Notes under the pieces: model-generated
What the model saw: only the letters and a program-made list of their open reading frames with translations
Told to the model about the DNA's origin: nothing
Databases searched by the model: none
DNA from: CAWEHU01 sp963808965
GTDB lineage: Bacteria > Pseudomonadota > Alphaproteobacteria > Acetobacterales > Acetobacteraceae
NCBI GenBank assembly: GCA_963808965.1
Contig: CAWEHU010000016.1
Span: forward strand, 62,001-126,000
Reading direction: 5' to 3'
DNA: 64,000 nt
In this document: in pieces, positions 28,483-38,417 of the stretch
Numbering within the stretch: position 1 is the stretch's first letter
Layout: each line of letters opens with the position of its first letter
Position numbers and translations under genes: made by a program

Positions 28483-29574
28483 TCACCCGGCCGATTCGGG
28501 CGGCCGGCGGCCGACGGTCACGGAAACATCCATATCCCGCCCCTGACGACGGACCGATAGGCGCACGTTATTCCCAGGCGGCGTGGCCGCAACAGCGCGG
28601 ATCAGGCCGCGGGCGGTATCCACCTTCTCGCCATTCACCGCGGTCACGACATCGCCGATCCGCACGCCGGCGCGTGCCGCTGGGCCGTTGCGATCCACGC
28701 TGGCTATCGCCACGCCGGATATATCGCCCGGCACGTCCTGGACCGAGACGCCGAGCCAGCCCCGGTCGATGTGGCCCTTGTTGCGAAGGTCGGAGACGAT
28801 CGGCTGCACGATCTCGCTCGGAATTGCGAAGCCAATCCCGACCGATCCGCCGGTCGGCGACACGATGGCCGTATTGATGGCCACCACCTCCCCGTTCATG
28901 TTGAAGGTCGGTCCGCCCGAGTTACCCGGATTGATCGGGGCATCGAGCTGCAGAAAGTCGTCGAACGGCCCAGCACCGATGTCCCGGCCCCGCGCCGAGA
29001 CAATGCCCGCGGTGACGGAGCCGCCCAGGCCGAAGGGATTGCCGCAGGCCAGGATCCAGTCGCCGACCTCGACCTGATGACTATCTCCCCACGGAACATA
29101 GGGCAGCGGCTTCGGAGAACTCACCTTGATGACGGCGATATCGGTCAACTCGTCAACCCCGATCACGCGTGCCGGCAACTCGGTGCCATCCGACAGCGAG
29201 ACGACGATCTTATCGGCATGCCCGACCACGTGGTTGTTGGTCACGATCACCCCCGACGGGTCGATGATGAACCCCGAGCCGGCACCCATCATCTGTTCGC
29301 GCCGGTTGCGGAAGCGGTCGCGGAATTGGCGCTCGAACGGAGTTCCCCGCAATTCCGGCGGAAGCTGCGCCAGCACGTCCCCGCCCGTCACCACTTCGGT
29401 CACGGCGATGTTTACGACCGCTGGCAATACCTTCTTAACCAGGGGTGCGAAGCTATCGGGCGCGACTCGAGCCGAAGCTCCGTCCGGCGCGGCGGCGCAC
29501 GCGGAGAGCAGCAGGGTGACGGCCATCAGCACGGCCCGCGCGTGGCGCAAGGCAGGATGGGACACGGCGATCAT
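28483..29574 (-). CDS. HtrA/DegP-like trypsin-type serine protease
   Basis: 363-residue periplasmic protease. An N-terminal signal with lipobox LLSAC (about residues 20-25) suggests a lipoprotein. The trypsin-like domain has His in VTNNHVVGHA, Asp in DELTDIAVIKV and Ser in NPGNSGGPTF. A single PDZ domain follows (about 275-360: GWLGVSVQDVPGD, GPAARAGVRIGDVV), so it resembles DegS-type architecture. The ATG at 29574 (MIAVSHPALRHA) starts the signal peptide. It should degrade or sense misfolded envelope proteins. Confidence 0.91.
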   Translation of the reverse strand: MIAVSHPALRHARAVLMAVTLLLSACAAAPDGASARVAPDSFAPLVKKVLPAVVNIAVTEVVTGGDVLAQLPPELRGTPFERQFRDRFRNRREQMMGAGSGFIIDPSGVIVTNNHVVGHADKIVVSLSDGTELPARVIGVDELTDIAVIKVSSPKPLPYVPWGDSHQVEVGDWILACGNPFGLGGSVTAGIVSARGRDIGAGPFDDFLQLDAPINPGNSGGPTFNMNGEVVAINTAIVSPTGGSVGIGFAIPSEIVQPIVSDLRNKGHIDRGWLGVSVQDVPGDISGVAIASVDRNGPAARAGVRIGDVVTAVNGEKVDTARGLIRAVAATPPGNNVRLSVRRQGRDMDVSVTVGRRPPESAG

Positions 29575-29713
29575 GGATCGTGAATACTCCCGAACGGAAA
29601 CGGGTTTATGCAGCAAATAGCATCGCGCGCATACGCAACAAGATTGTTCCTTCGCCGCGCGGCGGCATCCGAAGGCCGGGCTGGTTGACGAGCCCCTGGA
29701 GGGCTCGGGTCAT

Positions 29714-30715
29714 GTGGCAATGAGGCGCGGGCAGATAGCCCCGGTTATCGCGATCATCGCGGTGCTGCTTGGCGGCACGTGGTGGTGGCGTGACCGCACG
29801 CGGGATCCGGCCGCCTGGCAGGGATACGTGGAGGCCGATTATGTCAAGGTTGGCCCCACGCAGCAGGGCCTGCTCACGGCCGTCGCCGTCGCCAGGGGCG
29901 ATCGGGTTCAGCCCGGGGCCCTGCTTTTCCAGCAAGACGACGTCAACGATCGCGCCCTCCGCGATGAAGCGGCCGCGCGCCTCGCCGAGACGGAGGCGCG
30001 GCTCGCCAATCTGGAAGCGACCAGCCGGGCCACGGAGATCGCCCAGGCTGAAGCCGACCTGGCTGATCTTCGCGCTACCCGGGACCGGGCCGAAAAGGAT
30101 CGGGCCCGCGCCGAGGCGCTGGTACGCACGGGCGCCGTGACCTTGCAGCAACTGGACCAGTCCCGCGCCGACGCACTCTCGGCCGCCGCTCGTGTGCAGG
30201 CCGCCGAGGCGAAGCTTGCGCAAATGCGCGCACCGCTGGGACGATCGCAGGAGATCGCGGCCCAGAGTGCCATGATCGCCGAGGCCCGGGCGCAACTGGA
30301 GCAGGCCGAATGGCGCCTCGCCCAGCGCCGCGTCACCGCTCCCGCGGCCGCACTCGTCGCGGATGTCTATGCCCGACCCGGCGAGACCGTCGCCGCGGGC
30401 GCGCCCGTTGTCTCCCTGTTGCCGCCGGAGAACATCCTGATTCGCTTCTTCGTGCCGGAGACGGTGCTCCCGCGCATTCATCCCGGCGGGCAGGTGGCCG
30501 TGACTTGCGATACCTGCCCGCCGAACCTCACCGCGACCATCAGCTTCGTCTCTCCCGAAGCCGAATACACCCCGCCGGTCATCTACAGCGAGTCGACCCG
30601 GGACAAGCTCGTCTATCTGATCGAGGCCCGGCCAGGCGGCGGCCGAGCCAGCCAGTTGAAGCCGGGACAGCCGGTCACGGTTCATCCGCTCGACGAGAAC
30701 GCGGCCGGGTCATGA
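29714..30715 (+). CDS. HlyD-family membrane fusion protein
   Basis: 333-residue periplasmic adaptor anchored by one N-terminal helix (IAPVIAIIAVLLGGTWWW). A biotinyl-lipoyl-like half motif (YVEADYVKVGPTQQGLL..VARGDRVQPGALLFQQD) leads to a long coiled coil (about 75-185, rich in Ala/Glu/Arg) and a beta-barrel segment. It matches the YhiI adaptor that works with RbbA/YhhJ-type ABC proteins. GTG at 29714 or ATG two codons later are possible starts. The stop overlaps the next ATG by 4 bases. Confidence 0.9.
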   Translation: MAMRRGQIAPVIAIIAVLLGGTWWWRDRTRDPAAWQGYVEADYVKVGPTQQGLLTAVAVARGDRVQPGALLFQQDDVNDRALRDEAAARLAETEARLANLEATSRATEIAQAEADLADLRATRDRAEKDRARAEALVRTGAVTLQQLDQSRADALSAAARVQAAEAKLAQMRAPLGRSQEIAAQSAMIAEARAQLEQAEWRLAQRRVTAPAAALVADVYARPGETVAAGAPVVSLLPPENILIRFFVPETVLPRIHPGGQVAVTCDTCPPNLTATISFVSPEAEYTPPVIYSESTRDKLVYLIEARPGGGRASQLKPGQPVTVHPLDENAAGS

Positions 30716-31633
30716 CCGCATTGGCAATCGACGTGCACGGCCTTCGCAAAAGCTTCGGGACACGAAAGGTCGTGGACGGGCTCGATCTCCAGGTCCCGGA
30801 AGGCGAGATTCTGCGGGTTCCTCGGGGGGAACGGCAGCGGCAAGACCACAACCATTCGCCTCCTGTGCGGTTTGCTGAAGCCGGAAGACGGGGGCGGCAC
30901 GTGCCTCGGCCTCGATCTGATCCGGCAAGCACCGGAGATTCGGCTCCGGGTCGGTTACATGACTCAGCGCTTCAGCCTGTACGGCGACCTGACCGTCCGG
31001 GAGAATTTGGAATTTGTCGCGCGACTTTACGGGATGCGCGCCCGTGAGCGGGCGATCGCCGACGTGCTGGAACGCATGGGCCTCGCCGATCGCGCCGGCC
31101 AACTGGCGCAGGAGCTTTCCGGTGGCTGGAAGCAGCGCATGGCGCTCGCGGCTTGCATCCTGCACCGCCCGAGGCTGCTGCTGCTCGACGAACCGACGGC
31201 GGGTGTAGACGCGAAGGCGCGCCGCGAATTCTGGGATCTCATCAACGACATGGCCGCCGAGAGCATGACGGTGCTCGTCTCGACCCACTACATGGACGAG
31301 GCGGAGCGGTGCACCCGCGTCGTTTATCTTTCCGGCGGGCGGCTGATCGTGCAAGGCACGGCCGAGCAAGTCGTGCGCGACGCCCATCTCGTGGTATTCG
31401 AGGCGATCGGCGACGAAATGGATCCGGTGGCGCGGAAGCTGCGGCATGCGCCTGGCGTCGAGAGCGCCGCCATTTTCGGACGCGCCTTGCGTGTCGTCGG
31501 CCTGGACCGCGCGGCGCTCCGGGCGGCGATCGACGGCTTAAAGGATGCGCCCGCCTTGTCGTGGGAGGAGGTTCCCGCGCGGCTCGACGACGTTTTCATC
31601 CATCTCTTGCACGAACAGGAGGGCGCGCCGTGA
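30712..31633 (+). CDS. ABC exporter ATP-binding protein (frameshift near 30810)
   Basis: ATPase of about 306 aa in an HlyD/ABC/permease export operon. The first 33 residues (MTALAIDVHGLRKSFGTRKVV..EGEI) are in one frame; then the Walker A region reads in the next (GFLGGNGSGKTTTIRLLCGLL). Removing one T of TT at 30809-30810 gives EGEICGFLGGNGSGKTTT and a full-length protein. Signature LSGGWKQRM and Walker B LLLLDEPTAGVD follow, and the tail is of the daunorubicin-resistance type. The stop overlaps the permease GTG start. Confidence 0.87.
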
Positions 31634-32757
31634 GACGCTTCTCATTCGCCCGGTTTATTGCCGTTCTGGGCAAGGAATGGACACAGATGCGGCGCGACCG
31701 GGCCACGATCGCGCTGACGGTGGCGTTGCCGCTGATTCAGCTGTTTCTGTTCGGCTACGCTCTCAATGCCAACCCCCGCCATTTGCCGACGGGGGTGCTC
31801 GCCGCGGATCATTCGGCCTACACTCGCACCCTGGAAGCGGCGCTGGTCAATACCGGTTACTTCGATTTGCGCCAGTTCGGCACCGAGCGCGAAGCGGAAC
31901 AGGCGCTCGCCCGCGGCGACGTGCTGTTCGTGCTGAACATCCCCCCTAACTTCTCGCGCGACGTCGATCGGGGTGAGAAACCAGCGATGCTGCTGGATGC
32001 CGACGCCACGGACCCGGTGGCGATCGGCAATGCCACTTCTGCCGTCGCGGCGCTTAATGCCCGCGTCCTCGCCCGCGATCTGCCGCCAAATCTCCAGCCC
32101 CAGCCGGTGGCTCCGCCATTTCAGGTGGTGCTCCACGCGCGCTACAATCCGGAGGCCGTGACGGCCCTCAACATCGTGCCCGGGCTGATCGGGATGATCT
32201 TGACGTTTTCCACCCTAGTCATCACCGCGCTTTCCATCACGCGGGAGCGCGAGGCGGGCACGATGGAGAACTTGCTCGCGATGCCGGTCCGGCCTCTGGA
32301 AGTGATGCTTGGTAAGATCATTCCGTATGTGGGGCTGGGTTATGTGCAGGTGCTGCTGATTCTGGCGATCGCGGTGACCGTGTTCGGGGTGCCGGTACGC
32401 GGGTCGATTCTGCTGTTGCTGCTGGCGCTCGGCGTCTTCATCGCCTGCAATCTGGCGCTCGGGTTCACCTTCTCCACCCTGGCCAAGACCCAAATGCAGG
32501 CGCAACAATTGGCTCAGTTCGCGCTTCTGCCGTCGATCATGCTGTCCGGGTTTATGTATCCGTTCCAGGGCATGCCGGCCTGGGCGCGAGCCGTCGGCGA
32601 GGTGCTGCCCCTGACGCACGCGATGCGCATCTGCCGGGGCATTCTGCTGAAGGGTAACGGCCTGCAGGAGATCGGCCCCGATCTCTGGCCCATGGCGCTG
32701 TTCGCTCTATTGGCCGGCGTGATTGCCGTGCATTCTTATCGCGAAACGCTGGATTGA
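31630..32757 (+). CDS. ABC-2 type export permease
   Basis: 375-residue inner-membrane permease (YhhJ/YbhR type). One N-terminal helix (IALTVALPLIQLFLFGYALN) is followed by a periplasmic domain of about 150 residues, then five helices with the hallmark SITREREAGTMENLLAMPVRPLEVMLGKIIPY near residue 215 and MLSGFMYPFQGMPAWARAVGEVLPLTH near 300. Start GTG overlaps the ATPase stop. With the upstream HlyD protein it forms a drug or toxin efflux pump. No outer-membrane factor is encoded here. Confidence 0.92.
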   Translation: MRRFSFARFIAVLGKEWTQMRRDRATIALTVALPLIQLFLFGYALNANPRHLPTGVLAADHSAYTRTLEAALVNTGYFDLRQFGTEREAEQALARGDVLFVLNIPPNFSRDVDRGEKPAMLLDADATDPVAIGNATSAVAALNARVLARDLPPNLQPQPVAPPFQVVLHARYNPEAVTALNIVPGLIGMILTFSTLVITALSITREREAGTMENLLAMPVRPLEVMLGKIIPYVGLGYVQVLLILAIAVTVFGVPVRGSILLLLLALGVFIACNLALGFTFSTLAKTQMQAQQLAQFALLPSIMLSGFMYPFQGMPAWARAVGEVLPLTHAMRICRGILLKGNGLQEIGPDLWPMALFALLAGVIAVHSYRETLD

Positions 32758-32807
32758 CGCGATGGGCGCCGGCGTGAGGGCACGTCTTCGCGCCGATGAA
32801 CGGAAAA

Positions 32808-33221
32808 TTACTCGGCCACCAGGACCATCCACGACACGCCGAAACGGTCGGCGACCATGCCGAAGCGCTGGGAGAAGAAGGTCTTCGTCAGCGGCATCTG
32901 CACCTGTCCGCCGTCACCCAGAGCAGCGAACAGCCGCTCGGCCTCGGCTTCGCTCGTTACCGAAAGCGTTAGCGAGAAACCTTGAAAGCTCGGCTGGCCC
33001 TGGCACCGGCCGTCCGACGCCATCACCGTCGAATCACCAAGGCGGAAGCTCGCGTGCATCACCTTGTCTTCGGCGCCGGGCGGAACCATTCCGGGCTGTG
33101 GAGGCTCGGGGCTGTCCTTGAAACGCATCAGCATCGTGACCTCGGCGCCGAGCACGTTTCGGTAGAACTCGACTGCCTCCTCGCAGCGCCCATCGAAGAA
33201 AAGGTAGGGTTGAACTTGCAT
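32808..33221 (-). CDS. VOC-family protein (PhnB/3-demethylubiquinone-like)
   Basis: 137-residue single-module glyoxalase-fold protein: MQVQPYLFFDGRCEEAVEFYRNVLGAEV, KVMHASFRLGDSTVMASDG, LSVTSEAEAERLFAALGDGGQVQMPLTKTFFSQRFGMVADRFGVSWMV. This pattern is the YjdN/PhnB subgroup, whose molecular function is not established. The gene is convergent with the export permease. Confidence 0.92.
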   Translation of the reverse strand: MQVQPYLFFDGRCEEAVEFYRNVLGAEVTMLMRFKDSPEPPQPGMVPPGAEDKVMHASFRLGDSTVMASDGRCQGQPSFQGFSLTLSVTSEAEAERLFAALGDGGQVQMPLTKTFFSQRFGMVADRFGVSWMVLVAE

Positions 33222-33348
33222 CGCGAATCCTTTCAGGATCGGGCGTTACAGGTGCGGGTAGCGGCTGCCGCTCTCCTCGTTCGCCGGGAATAGAAGGATT
33301 ATACTACCGGAGAGCAGGTGCAGGCCATCGACAGCGGAGGGACTCGGT

Positions 33349-33555
33349 ATGGACGAAGACAGGTTCAATATGGCGGTTCGCAAGTTTCTCAAGGTGGTCG
33401 GCGTTACGTCGCAACGGGAGATCGAGAATGCGGTCCATGAGGCAGTGCGAGCGGGCAAGCTGGGAGGGAACCAAAAGCTGCGAGCCAAGGTCACTCTCGA
33501 GATCGCGGCGGTTAACCTGACGCACGTGGTCGAGGAGGACATCGAGCTTGGCTAA
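33349..33555 (+). CDS. DUF6494 family small protein
   Basis: 68-residue acidic/basic mixed protein: MDEDRFNMAVRKFLKVVGVTS then REIENAVHEAVRAGKL and a beta-type tail ending VVEEDIELG. The pattern is that of DUF6494, widespread in alphaproteobacteria, with unknown role. It stands alone, 3 bases from the end of the convergent GDSL hydrolase. Confidence 0.85.
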   Translation: MDEDRFNMAVRKFLKVVGVTSQREIENAVHEAVRAGKLGGNQKLRAKVTLEIAAVNLTHVVEEDIELG

Positions 33556-33558
33556 ACG

Positions 33559-34896
33559 CTATCTCGAGGGTAGTGGGCCGGCGAGAAGGGGCGCGAGATC
33601 GACCGACGCCGCCATTGCTTCGTATCCGGCGCGGTTGGGGTGCAGCTTCTCCCCTGGCCCGCCCGTGGTGCTCTCGGGAACGAACTCGGGCCGCATCTCG
33701 CCGGTAACGGGATCAAGCGTGGCCCGGTCGAAGTCGGCGACGCCATCAAACAGTCCCCCGGTGCGGATGAACTCGTTGAGGGCCTTGCGCTTGCTGTCCT
33801 GTTCGGCGTTGCCGTGCGCGGGACTGGTGCTGCCCAGCGCCGTGGTGACCGTCGCGCCGATCACGCGGGCACCTGGGAAGCGGTCGCGAATCCGCGCAAC
33901 ACCCTGCTTCATCCCGGCGATCACCGCGTCCGCCGATGCGTTGCCGTTCTTGCTGAAGTCGTTGATGCCCTCTAGCCAGATCACCGAGGTCACTCCGGAC
34001 AGGCTGAGAACATCGCGGTCCAAACGGTCGAGCGCCGAAGGGCCGCCGGGGGTCGGCTGCGACGGCGAGTAGCTGGCCGGGCCAATCACCTGATTGCCGC
34101 CGATGCCTGCATCGACCACCGCGATGTGGTAAGTACCCTGGGCATGAAGCCGTTGCAGCAGGACATCAGGCCAGCGATCGTCGCCGTTCATGGTGCTGGC
34201 GGTGCCATCGGTTATGGAATCGCCCAGAGCGACAACCACGCGGCTGTCTTCCGGCCCTGCCATGTCGAGCGCATCGAGGAAGTACCAGGACGCCGTGCTG
34301 AACGGAAACTCTAGGACGCCGTCCGAATCCCCCTTCGCGCCGGCGCCCGGTGGCGTGACATAGGAGGTCGTCAATGCCTTGGCGTGCCACGTCATGGGGC
34401 CGCTCTCGCCAGCCACATGGAGGCTGACGGCAAGTCGTCGACCGAGCAGGGCCGGGTCCGCCGCTTCACGCACGAAGGGCAGGGCCACGGGATCGCTCCA
34501 CACTGCCTGACCAGGCGGCACTGTTACCGATGCTTTGCCGCCGAACGACACTGCTCGATTGCTGCCAGGCTCTATTACCGAGCCGGAACGCTGCAGGCCA
34601 GCAAATACGCCATCGAAAGTCACGGGCAAGGTCCCTAGCGCATTGGAGAGCCGCAGTCGCATTTGCGGCCCCCAATAGCTGGGACGGACCATGAGGCGAA
34701 GAGTCTGGTCCCGTGCGCCCGTCTCAGCGGAGGGAAAGGCGAAGCGCAGGTCGGGCTGCGCCGACGGGTTGCCGACCGGGTAGGGACCCTGCACCGATCC
34801 GGTCCAGCTCGTGACCCAGTGGAGCGTCTCCGCCCGCACGGATACGACACCGCTGACCAGAAGGCAGGCAGCGAGCAGATAGTGCCGCAGGCACAT
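33559..34896 (-). CDS. Secreted SGNH/GDSL-family hydrolase
   Basis: 445-residue exported esterase. A signal peptide (CLRHYLLAACLLVSGVVSVRA) is followed by an N-terminal beta-rich domain (about 25-210). The SGNH core then shows block I GDSITDG (Ser nucleophile), block II GIGGNQV, block III GINDFSKNG, and the catalytic Asp/His pair in KLHPNRAGYEAMA. The architecture fits polysaccharide or acetyl-xylan type esterases. The ATG at 34896 is preferred to the GTG one codon upstream. Confidence 0.9.
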   Translation of the reverse strand: MCLRHYLLAACLLVSGVVSVRAETLHWVTSWTGSVQGPYPVGNPSAQPDLRFAFPSAETGARDQTLRLMVRPSYWGPQMRLRLSNALGTLPVTFDGVFAGLQRSGSVIEPGSNRAVSFGGKASVTVPPGQAVWSDPVALPFVREAADPALLGRRLAVSLHVAGESGPMTWHAKALTTSYVTPPGAGAKGDSDGVLEFPFSTASWYFLDALDMAGPEDSRVVVALGDSITDGTASTMNGDDRWPDVLLQRLHAQGTYHIAVVDAGIGGNQVIGPASYSPSQPTPGGPSALDRLDRDVLSLSGVTSVIWLEGINDFSKNGNASADAVIAGMKQGVARIRDRFPGARVIGATVTTALGSTSPAHGNAEQDSKRKALNEFIRTGGLFDGVADFDRATLDPVTGEMRPEFVPESTTGGPGEKLHPNRAGYEAMAASVDLAPLLAGPLPSR

Positions 34897-35065
34897 CACG
34901 CGTTTCTCCCAAGCGGCTCATCGCCGCTCGATTGTTGAAATCTGTTACGGCGAGCAAGTCGCTGAATCCGCGGTCGATGTATACGGCCGCCAGCGGTTCG
35001 ACGGAGGTGGCAACTATGCGCGCCGTCTCGATTAATGCCAGTGTCTCGACCGCTGCGGCGTGTCG

Positions 35066-36841
35066 TCAAGCGCTCGCCGGGGCAGGCTCGGCCCTCACGA
35101 GCTGGCCGGGCTTGCCCTCCTCGCGGCGGAAGACGAGCCGGTGATCGTGGAATTGCGCGACGGTCGGGCGGTGAGCGATGGAGACGATCGTCGTGTCCGG
35201 CAATTTTTGCTTGAGCGTGCGATAGAGATGTGCCTCCAGACTCCGGGTCCAGGCTCGCAGTCGCTTCGTCGAGAAACAGCCAATCGGGCTTGGCGAGAAG
35301 TGCGCGGGCGAGGGCGACACGCTGCTGCTCGCCACCCGAGAGGCGCTGCGCCCAGTTCTCGTCATCGTCCAGGTGCGGAACGAGACCGGGCAGGCCGGCA
35401 TCCTCGAGAGCCTGCTCCATGGCGTGCTTCTCGAAAGCGGAGGTCGGCGCGGGATAGGCGATCACGTGACGCAAGGTGCCGAGCGGGATGTAGGGCCGTT
35501 GTGGCAGAAACAGGCAGCGCTCCGTCGGCCGCTCTACCTGGCCCGAGCCAAACGGCCAGATACCGGCGATCGCCCGGAACAGAGTGGATTTGCCCGAGCC
35601 GGACCGGCCCGTCACCACGACCGAACTCGCCAGGCCTGAACCTGAGATTGGCGTTCCGAAGTAGACTGGCGCCGTTCGGTAAGTCGAGCGTGAGGTCGCG
35701 CAGGTCGATCGCGTTGGTACCGGTGTCGGCCAGCCCAGATTCCTTCGCGCGCCGCCGCGCGTGCCGCGACGATCGCCCGGTGGAACGTGGTCAAACGCTC
35801 GACGGTAGCGCGCCAGGAGGCGAGCGAGGCGTACGCGGTCACGAACCAGGAAAGCGAATCCTGCACCCGACCGAAGGCGCCAGCCGTCTGAGTGAGGCCG
35901 CCGAGGGGAAGTTGGCCGGCGAAGTATCGCGGCGCGGCCACGATGATCGGGAACACCACAGCCACCTGCTCGTAGCCGGCGATGAGCGAGTTCAGCAGCT
36001 TGGTCCGCTGCATGATCGCCCACCAATTACCGATCACGTATGAGAAGCGTCGTGCCAGGTTATCCTTTTCTTCCTCCTCGCCTCCGTACAGCGCCACTCC
36101 CTCCATATTCTCGCGTAGCCGTACGAGAGCGTAGCGGAAATCCGCCTCGACCCGCTGCTGGCGGAAGTTCAGCCCAACCAGCGGTCGGCCGACCAAGTGT
36201 GTCAGAGTCGTGCCGATCGCCGCGTAGATCAGCGCAACCCAGACCATGTAACCGGGGATGGTGACACCGAGCAGCGTCAGCGGTCCCGATAACCCCCAGA
36301 GAATGCCGACGAAGCTGAACAGGGAAACGATGTTCGACAAGAGGCCGAGACCGAGCGAGAGGGTACTGTCCACGAAATCGCGCAGATCCTCCTGGATCCG
36401 TTGGTCGGGGTTGTCGGTGCCGACCGCAGGCCGATCGGTCGTGAGACTGATGCGGTAATAGGCGCGATCCGCCAGCCACTCGTTGAGAAATCGTCCGGTC
36501 AGCCAACGCCGCCACCGAATCTGGAGCCACTGGTTCAGATACGTGCGATACACCGCCACCACGATGTAAACGGCCGCGACCCCGCAGAAGCCTGGCATGA
36601 AGCCGATCTCGGTGCGTCGATACCAGAACAACAGCGCAATGAACGATTCCCAGTCCTTATTCTGCAGCGAATTGTAGAATTCGCGGTTCCAGAAGCTCAG
36701 CACGACGCTCATGCCGACGAGCGAAAGATTCAGCAGGATGATCGTGAGCAGCAGGCCACGAGCGGACCACTTCTCCTCGGACACGTAATAAGGTCGTGTG
36801 AGCCGCCAGGCATCTCTCAGGAAGGGACCAAGACCGCGCAT
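35066..36841 (-). CDS. SbmA/BacA-like (YddA-type) ABC transporter, permease-ATPase fusion with three frameshifts
   Basis: About 590-residue half transporter. The N-terminal membrane domain (about 1-330) has MSVVLSFWNREFYNSLQNKDWESF and the diagnostic RWRRWLTGRFLNEWLADRAYYRI..NPDQRIQEDLR. The C-terminal ATPase domain has Walker A GRSGSGKST, signature LSGGEQQRV, Walker B WLFLDEATASLD and switch His in SIAHRP. Three single extra bases break it, at about 35742, 35624 and 35236. Dropping each restores SGLADTGTNAIDLRDLTLDL, PGESVVVTGRSG and DPESEAHLYRTLKQKLP. The family exports or imports peptides and long-chain compounds; the substrate is unknown. It sits 7 bases after the DUF1499 gene. Confidence 0.84.
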
Positions 36842-36848
36842 GTGCAAG

Positions 36849-37331
36849 TCATCTTTCGGAGGAATGAGAAAGGGAGGCGTCGAGATCGCGCAGCCACGCA
36901 GCCAGCCTCTTGCGGTTCACGCCGAGATCCGACCGGCCATAAACGCTGCGAGAATACAGGATCAGCGTCCTGGCGTCCTCCCCCTGCGTTTTGATTTGCG
37001 CGGTGACGAGGTCGGGGAAGTTGAAGACTGCGCTCCGCGCCACCCAATGCGCCTGGAGCTGGGCGGCGTATTCAGCGGCCGGATAGGTTCGCTTCTCGTG
37101 CGCGGCGATGTCCTTCACGGCGGCATACAAGCGGATTCCGGCTACCGAATAGCGATGGGTCACCAGGTCCGGCGTCGGCTGGAAATCCTGTGGCGCGGCG
37201 AGCGCGCTGTTGGGCGTTGCCGGGCGCTCCAGATGCGCGAAGTCGATCAGCGCCGGTCGGGGCAGGCCCGCCGCGCCGTGCGCCGCGCAAGCTGGCAGCG
37301 CAAGACCGATGAGCCAAGCCAGCGGGTTCAT
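36849..37331 (-). CDS. DUF1499 family protein
   Basis: 160-residue protein with a probable N-terminal signal (MNPLAWLIGLALPACAAHGAAG). The DUF1499 pattern is clear: ERPATPNSALAAPQDF near residue 35, RTYPAAEYAAQLQAHWVARSAVFNFPDLVTAQI, and the late SRSVYGRSDLGVNRKRLAAWLRDLD. Function is unknown, probably envelope-associated. It is translated just upstream of the SbmA-like transporter. Confidence 0.85.
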   Translation of the reverse strand: MNPLAWLIGLALPACAAHGAAGLPRPALIDFAHLERPATPNSALAAPQDFQPTPDLVTHRYSVAGIRLYAAVKDIAAHEKRTYPAAEYAAQLQAHWVARSAVFNFPDLVTAQIKTQGEDARTLILYSRSVYGRSDLGVNRKRLAAWLRDLDASLSHSSER

Positions 37332-37373
37332 GCCGTCGGGCCCGGGCGGGCTGGTCCGATCTCCCGGCCAAGC

Positions 37374-38306
37374 TCAAGGGCAACTCACGCGTTCGAGGCG
37401 GCAAGGCTCGCTCATGGCGAGGGAAATGGCCCGGAACGGCTGACCCGACAAGTTACCGTAGGCGTAAGGGCCGATCAGAAGCGGTCGCGAAGCCGGGCGG
37501 CGGGAAACCGGCCGGCTGAACAGAAAGCCCTGGCCCTGGTCACAACCTATCCCCGCGAGAAAGTCCCGCTGGGCTTCGGTCTCGATCCCCTCGGCCACCA
37601 CCGTCAACCCGAGCGCGCGCCCGGTGTCGGCTACCGCGCGAACGATGGCCGTGTCCTCCCGGTCATGCGGAACCTCGCGCACGAGCGAGCGGTCCAGCTT
37701 CATGACCGTGAGCGGCAGACGCTTGAGCATCGCCAGGCTCGCGAACCCGGTCCCGAAATCGTCGAGCGCGAGCCCGACTCCGAGGTCACGGAGGGCGGAG
37801 AGTGTGAAAAACGTTTCCTCTCCGGCATCGACCAGCAGCAATTCCGTCAGCTCCAACTCGAGCCGGTCGGGGCTGAGGCCCGAGTGATGGAGCGCCTGCG
37901 CGACCTGGGCCAGCAGGACGCCATCCTGCAATTGCCGGGCGGAGACATTCACCGAAAGCGTCAGGTGCTTCGGCCAGGTTGCCGCCTCGGCTGCCGCTTC
38001 CCGCAGCACCCACGCGCCGATCGGCGTGATCAGCCCGCACTGCTCGGCCAGAGGGATGAAGGCGTTCGGCGGAACCAGACCCCGGCGCCGGTGCGGCCAA
38101 CGGATCAGCGCCTCGGCTCCGACGACCTCACCGCCTGGGAGGGACAGCCTCGGCTGATACTCCAGTGCGAACCCGCCCTGGGTCGTCGCGAGCCGTAGAT
38201 CCTGCTCTAGTCTACGGCGCTCGGCGGCTTCCGCGCGGGCGTCGGGGCCGAGCCTGGGGCGGCCGCGGGCCGGGCGGGAACAAACGGTGTCTACAGCCAG
38301 ATGCAT
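37374..38306 (-). CDS. EAL-domain cyclic-di-GMP phosphodiesterase
   Basis: 310-residue stand-alone EAL protein. Residues required for hydrolysis of c-di-GMP are visible: GAEALIRW (EAL), the Asn in NVSARQL, Glu in LELTE, the metal pair in ALDDFGTGFASL, Lys in VMKLDRSLV, Glu in VVAEGIETEAQ and Gln in CDQGQGFLFSRPV. No GGDEF domain or membrane anchor is present. The start chosen is the ATG at 38306 (MHLAVDTVCS); an upstream TTG would add 15 residues. The last about 35 residues are not conserved. Confidence 0.9.
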   Translation of the reverse strand: MHLAVDTVCSRPARGRPRLGPDARAEAAERRRLEQDLRLATTQGGFALEYQPRLSLPGGEVVGAEALIRWPHRRRGLVPPNAFIPLAEQCGLITPIGAWVLREAAAEAATWPKHLTLSVNVSARQLQDGVLLAQVAQALHHSGLSPDRLELELTELLLVDAGEETFFTLSALRDLGVGLALDDFGTGFASLAMLKRLPLTVMKLDRSLVREVPHDREDTAIVRAVADTGRALGLTVVAEGIETEAQRDFLAGIGCDQGQGFLFSRPVSRRPASRPLLIGPYAYGNLSGQPFRAISLAMSEPCRLERVSCP

Positions 38307-38417
38307 GGGATTGATCTCGGGTGATTGACGCAATCCAAATCTACGTCTCAACCCTTGCCAGACGGTTTACGCGGGCAAAAATTGCGACGAGCTGAAGAAG
38401 AGGGAGACGTCGCTCTC

